From assembly GCA_943704495.1 (NCBI GenBank), contig CALSCR010002348.1, positions 1-20,581 on the forward strand: a stretch of DNA of 20,581 nucleotides, written 5' to 3'. The notes below the pieces were generated by a model, which was not told where the DNA came from, ran no database searches, and saw nothing but the letters and a program-made list of their open reading frames with translations. Shown here in pieces: positions 18,728-20,581 of this stretch. Source of the stretch: Pigoraptor chileana. Lineage: Eukaryota; Opisthokonta; Filasterea. The position numbers were made by a program, and so were the translations under genes. Every line of letters begins with the position of its first letter. The stretch's first letter is position 1.

Positions 18728-19138
18728 GTGTGCACCAGCTTGTATTTAATCATCATCTACATATGCATGCGATTGTGTCTCCACTTGCATTCCGTAATGT
18801 AACCCCTGTTTCCTCGCATCACCCGTAACATGCGCAAAAAGAGAAACACATACGCGTGTTTCTGGGATTGTATGCATCGCTGCATGTGTGACCAGCTGCT
18901 CACAACTGCGTTCGCTTCGCCACCGCACCTCCCGTAAAACATTCCAAATAATTTTTCTCCCGCGCCACAGGGCTTCATGTATGCGCGCTGTCGTGAGGTA
19001 GGCATCACACTCTTCACTGTGTCTCACCGCAAGTCGCTGTGGAAGTACCATGATTACGCCCTCCAGTTTGACGGGCGCGGTCAGTACGAATTCAAGCGCA
19101 TCGATGCCTCGAATGCGGATGACCAGTTTGGATCCTGA
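13997..19138 (+). CDS. ABCD3: ABCD3 / PMP70-type peroxisomal ABC half-transporter
   Basis: A half-transporter that dimerises in the peroxisomal membrane and moves acyl-CoA substrates in for beta-oxidation. Thirteen exons: 13997-14104, 14458-14610, 14773-14972, 15151-15515, 15761-15896, 16141-16293, 16622-16775, 17120-17233, 17505-17569, 17804-17918, 18250-18327, 18508-18681, 18971-19138. They join to 660 aa against 659 in human. The start at 13997 gives the same N-terminal length as PMP70. The membrane domain keeps [31 protein letters not shown] and the EAA-like [12 protein letters not shown] (276-287). The ATPase has Walker A GPNGCGKS (472-479), a Q-loop in [16 protein letters not shown], signature LSGGE (570-574), Walker B FAILDE (590-595) and the switch His in VSHRKSLWK (H624). 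All catalytic residues are present. It could only be confused with ABCD1/2/4, which lack several of these near-identical PMP70 blocks. Confidence 0.97.
14323..14357. repeat. CA microsatellite, ABCD3 intron 1
   Basis: About 17 CA units in the 353-nt first intron, roughly 100 nt before the acceptor. Confidence 0.9.
15547..15583. repeat. TG microsatellite, ABCD3 intron 4
   Basis: TG run with two GAG interruptions, about 30 nt after the exon 4 donor. It is complementary to the CA run at 15692-15726 in the same intron. Confidence 0.9.
15692..15726. repeat. CA microsatellite, ABCD3 intron 4
   Basis: About 17 CA units 35 nt before the exon 5 acceptor at 15760; it can pair with the TG run near the donor of the same intron. 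Confidence 0.9.
15939..16022. repeat. CA then CT compound low-complexity tract, ABCD3 intron 5
   Basis: ACACACGCAA-type repeats pass through a short TATA run into CT repeats, about 120 nt before the exon 6 acceptor. Confidence 0.85.
16351..16560. repeat. Degenerate intronic repeat cluster (GAGTCNATGGGC ... GGCTTGAAT)
   Basis: ABCD3 intron 6 holds several related pieces: GGAGTCGATGGGCCC near 16352, CATGGGCTTGAATACT near 16459, GAGTCCATGGGCATGGCA followed by CTGGCTTGAATCCT near 16492-16523, and GGAATCGATGGGCC near 16539. Similar copies lie in other introns of the window (7333, 8381, 18171). Confidence 0.6.
16807..16844. repeat. TG-rich tract, ABCD3 intron 7
   Basis: TG run 30 nt after the exon 7 donor, followed by GGGTTGG-type repeats (about 16850-16895) that give the sense strand a strong G bias. 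Confidence 0.8.
17626..17713. repeat. CA/TA/TG compound microsatellite with perfect palindrome
   Basis: CACA, then TATA, then CACA, TATA and a long TG run in ABCD3 intron 9. Positions 17658-17693 are a perfect inverted repeat: five CA units, a 16-bp TA core, five TG units. Confidence 0.9.
18171..18222. repeat. Further copy of the intronic repeat, ABCD3 intron 10
   Basis: GTTGTGGAGTCTATGCCATC, then after a gap CTGACTTGAATCCT. This matches the order of words at 16488-16523 and the first half at 8381-8402. Confidence 0.55.
18328..18354. repeat. TG microsatellite at the exon 11 donor of ABCD3
   Basis: The donor GTGTGT is the start of the repeat; one TATG interruption. Confidence 0.85.
18681..18733. 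repeat. TG microsatellite at the exon 12 donor of ABCD3
   Basis: More than 20 TG units with GC interruptions begin at the splice donor itself. Confidence 0.9.
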
Positions 19139-19799
19139 GCACGTTGTCCGGACTGACTGACTGACCCGCCACATCGTTTCATTATGTCGCTGCGGTGACG
19201 ACGTTTGTTGGCATACGTCCTCGTCAGAGTTTGAATGAATTTGGGACTGTCCCTTCAAAACTTTGTGTGTTGGAGTGAATCTTTAAATTTAAAACTCTGT
19301 GCAAAAGGTGATATTGTGCGTATGTGCGCGTTTTGTGTGTGTTGTCTATGCGTTTTGTGTCGACTGGACTGTGTCTGAAATATAATATGAAATTTGGAAA
19401 CATTAAGCTTAGTGCTTCGCTATTCAGATGCACACAAAAAAAAAACTCATACAAGTTGTAAGCGTCTCAGTCAAAGCCAGTCCAAGACTCACAGTTGTCG
19501 TCTCCATATCAAAGTGTCGGTTAATGCGAGAGAAAGATATGTCTGGTGTCCCACCTTTGCCACTTGTCTTTAGACTGACCCTGCGAGCACTTTCCTTTCG
19601 GTTTGTATTTCTTTGATGTCAATTTGTTGTTGTGCAACTCAACGAGTGTATTTGTTGGTATAGGGCATCAGCCTCCGCTCGCAGTCCTCACTGACGCACC
19701 AGCAAGATAATGATGGACGAGGACCACAGCCCATTCAACGGCATTTTTGCGCACGTGTGCAATAGTATGATAAGAGTCGCTCTGCCGATTGGACGACGA
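19139..19799. other. Convergent spacer between ABCD3 and FAHD1
   Basis: About 660 bp shared by the two 3' ends. No gene is supported and no clear AATAAA is seen for either transcript. Confidence 0.6.
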
Positions 19800-20375
19800 T
19801 TAATTGTGTGCGGCAGGGCGCGCAACAACGGGGAACGAGAATTTGAGCACATTGTCGATTCCGGCAGTGATGATCTGGCCAGCCTTGACTGGGCCGACAC
19901 CGGCGGGTGTTCCTGCAGACAACCAAAATCACGTGCGCGTGCATGGTACAAATTGCAATTGCAAAGCTCAGTGCATATATGACATGCACAAAACGGCCTT
20001 CCAACAAATTAGCATTGAGACTGCACACATATGTGTAATGAATGCTACCCCAACAACTCATTTACACACTTACTGAGATCACACACACACACATAATCAC
20101 AAGAACCATAACATACACTTACCAGTAAGAAGGAGGTCGCCCGGCTCCAGGGTCATATGGCGCGATACGGTTTGAATCAACAGAGGCAGTCTGCAAGAGA
20201 GCATCCGTCAATAGGCTGCGATTTCAGCGACAAGACCAGGCTCTGGGGATTTCATCAGCGATCAGAGGGGACCCCAAACAACATAAAGGCATCTTAAAAA
20301 GCAAGTCTATCCTCAATCGCCTTACGGGAATATCATATCCTTTGTGTTTCCGTCTTGCTTGATGACGCCGTCGAC
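19800..20375 (-). CDS. FAHD1: FAHD1-like acylpyruvase / oxaloacetate decarboxylase, C-terminal part
   Basis: FAHD1 is a mitochondrial fumarylacetoacetate-hydrolase-fold enzyme that cleaves acylpyruvates and decarboxylates oxaloacetate. Three exons are in the window: 20375-20326, 20190-20123 and 19912-19800, with GTAAG donors and TGCACAG, TTGCAG and CTGCAG acceptors; phases agree. They encode the last 76 aa: VDGVIKQDGNTKDMIFP aligns with human VNGELRQEGETSSMIFS. HMTLEPGDLLLTGTPAGVGP is followed by VKAGQIITAGID, which aligns with the human ITLEEGDIILTGTPKGVGPV segment. The GTP-x-GVGPVK form separates it from FAHD2. The N-terminal two thirds, with the metal-binding acidic residues, would lie past the right edge, because the sequence upstream of 20376 reads as intron. 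The stop is TAA at 19802-19800. Confidence 0.9.
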
Positions 20376-20571
20376 CTGTGCATAGGGGTGGGTTGCGTGA
20401 CGGTAAGCTAATGCAAGTGACACAAGTGCGGCAAGTGGGGCGGCTGACAAACTGGCTGGAATTGGTGGCTCGATCAGGTGACAGAGTGACAGAGTGAGGG
20501 CGCGACACTGTGACCAGCAGAGTGGGATTAAGAGTGAGTGTGTGTTCCCAAACCAGTCAACCAACATCCCA

Positions 20572-20581
20572 CCCCCCCCCC
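20572..20581. repeat. Poly-C run at the right edge
   Basis: Ten C end the window. The left edge (1-20) is a G-rich run broken by A. Confidence 0.9.

Noticed and set aside
1-20581. Transposons, retroelements, viral remnants, rRNA and tRNA genes
   Set aside because: No reverse transcriptase, integrase, transposase, capsid-like frames, terminal repeats or cloverleaf-compatible sequences were seen; the tRNA-like word in introns is only a B-box resemblance.

Overview
This window is nuclear DNA from an intron-dense eukaryote. Five protein genes can be followed exon by exon, with 38 GT-AG introns between them, and the intergenic spacers are short (about 0.7 to 1.3 kb). Introns are mostly 100 to 380 bp and full of TG, CA and CT microsatellites. 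Exon joins were chosen so that reading phase and family alignment both hold. The gene set (a GET4 homologue, a PMP70/ABCD3 transporter very close to the animal protein, FAHD1, and a dystrophin/dystrobrevin-family protein) points to an opisthokont or near relative. My best guess is a unicellular holozoan such as a choanoflagellate, but the organism cannot be fixed from the sequence alone.

Layout, left to right. (1) 106-1557, minus: an unrecognised secreted protein with a signal peptide, a long acidic block and a dibasic cleavage-like site; it appears to run off the left edge through an intron. (2) 2373-4307, minus: GET4, six exons, 312 aa, complete. (3) 5654-12978, plus: a 19-exon gene for a 1016-aa dystrophin/dystrobrevin-family protein, divergent from GET4. 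(4) 13997-19138, plus: ABCD3/PMP70, 13 exons, 660 aa, complete. (5) 19800-20375, minus: the last three exons of a FAHD1-like gene, convergent with ABCD3 and cut by the right edge.

The most interesting gene is number 3. It has the animal dystrophin/dystrobrevin core (WW, two EF-hand domains, ZZ zinc finger, then the post-ZZ helix). It continues into five copies of a Pro-Tyr repeat, a Gly/Ala-rich membrane-like segment, a charged helix, a talin/vinculin-like helical stretch and a single calponin-homology (CH) domain at the C terminus. Animal dystrophin carries its actin-binding CH pair at the N terminus, so the order here is rearranged. The first EF-hand loop that can be recognised also keeps the calcium-ligand pattern that animal family members have largely lost.

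The neighbours do not form an obvious pathway. GET4 acts in tail-anchored protein delivery, ABCD3 imports fatty acyl substrates into peroxisomes, and FAHD1 is a mitochondrial acylpyruvase/oxaloacetate decarboxylase. I see no rRNA, tRNA, CRISPR array, transposase, reverse transcriptase or viral remnant.
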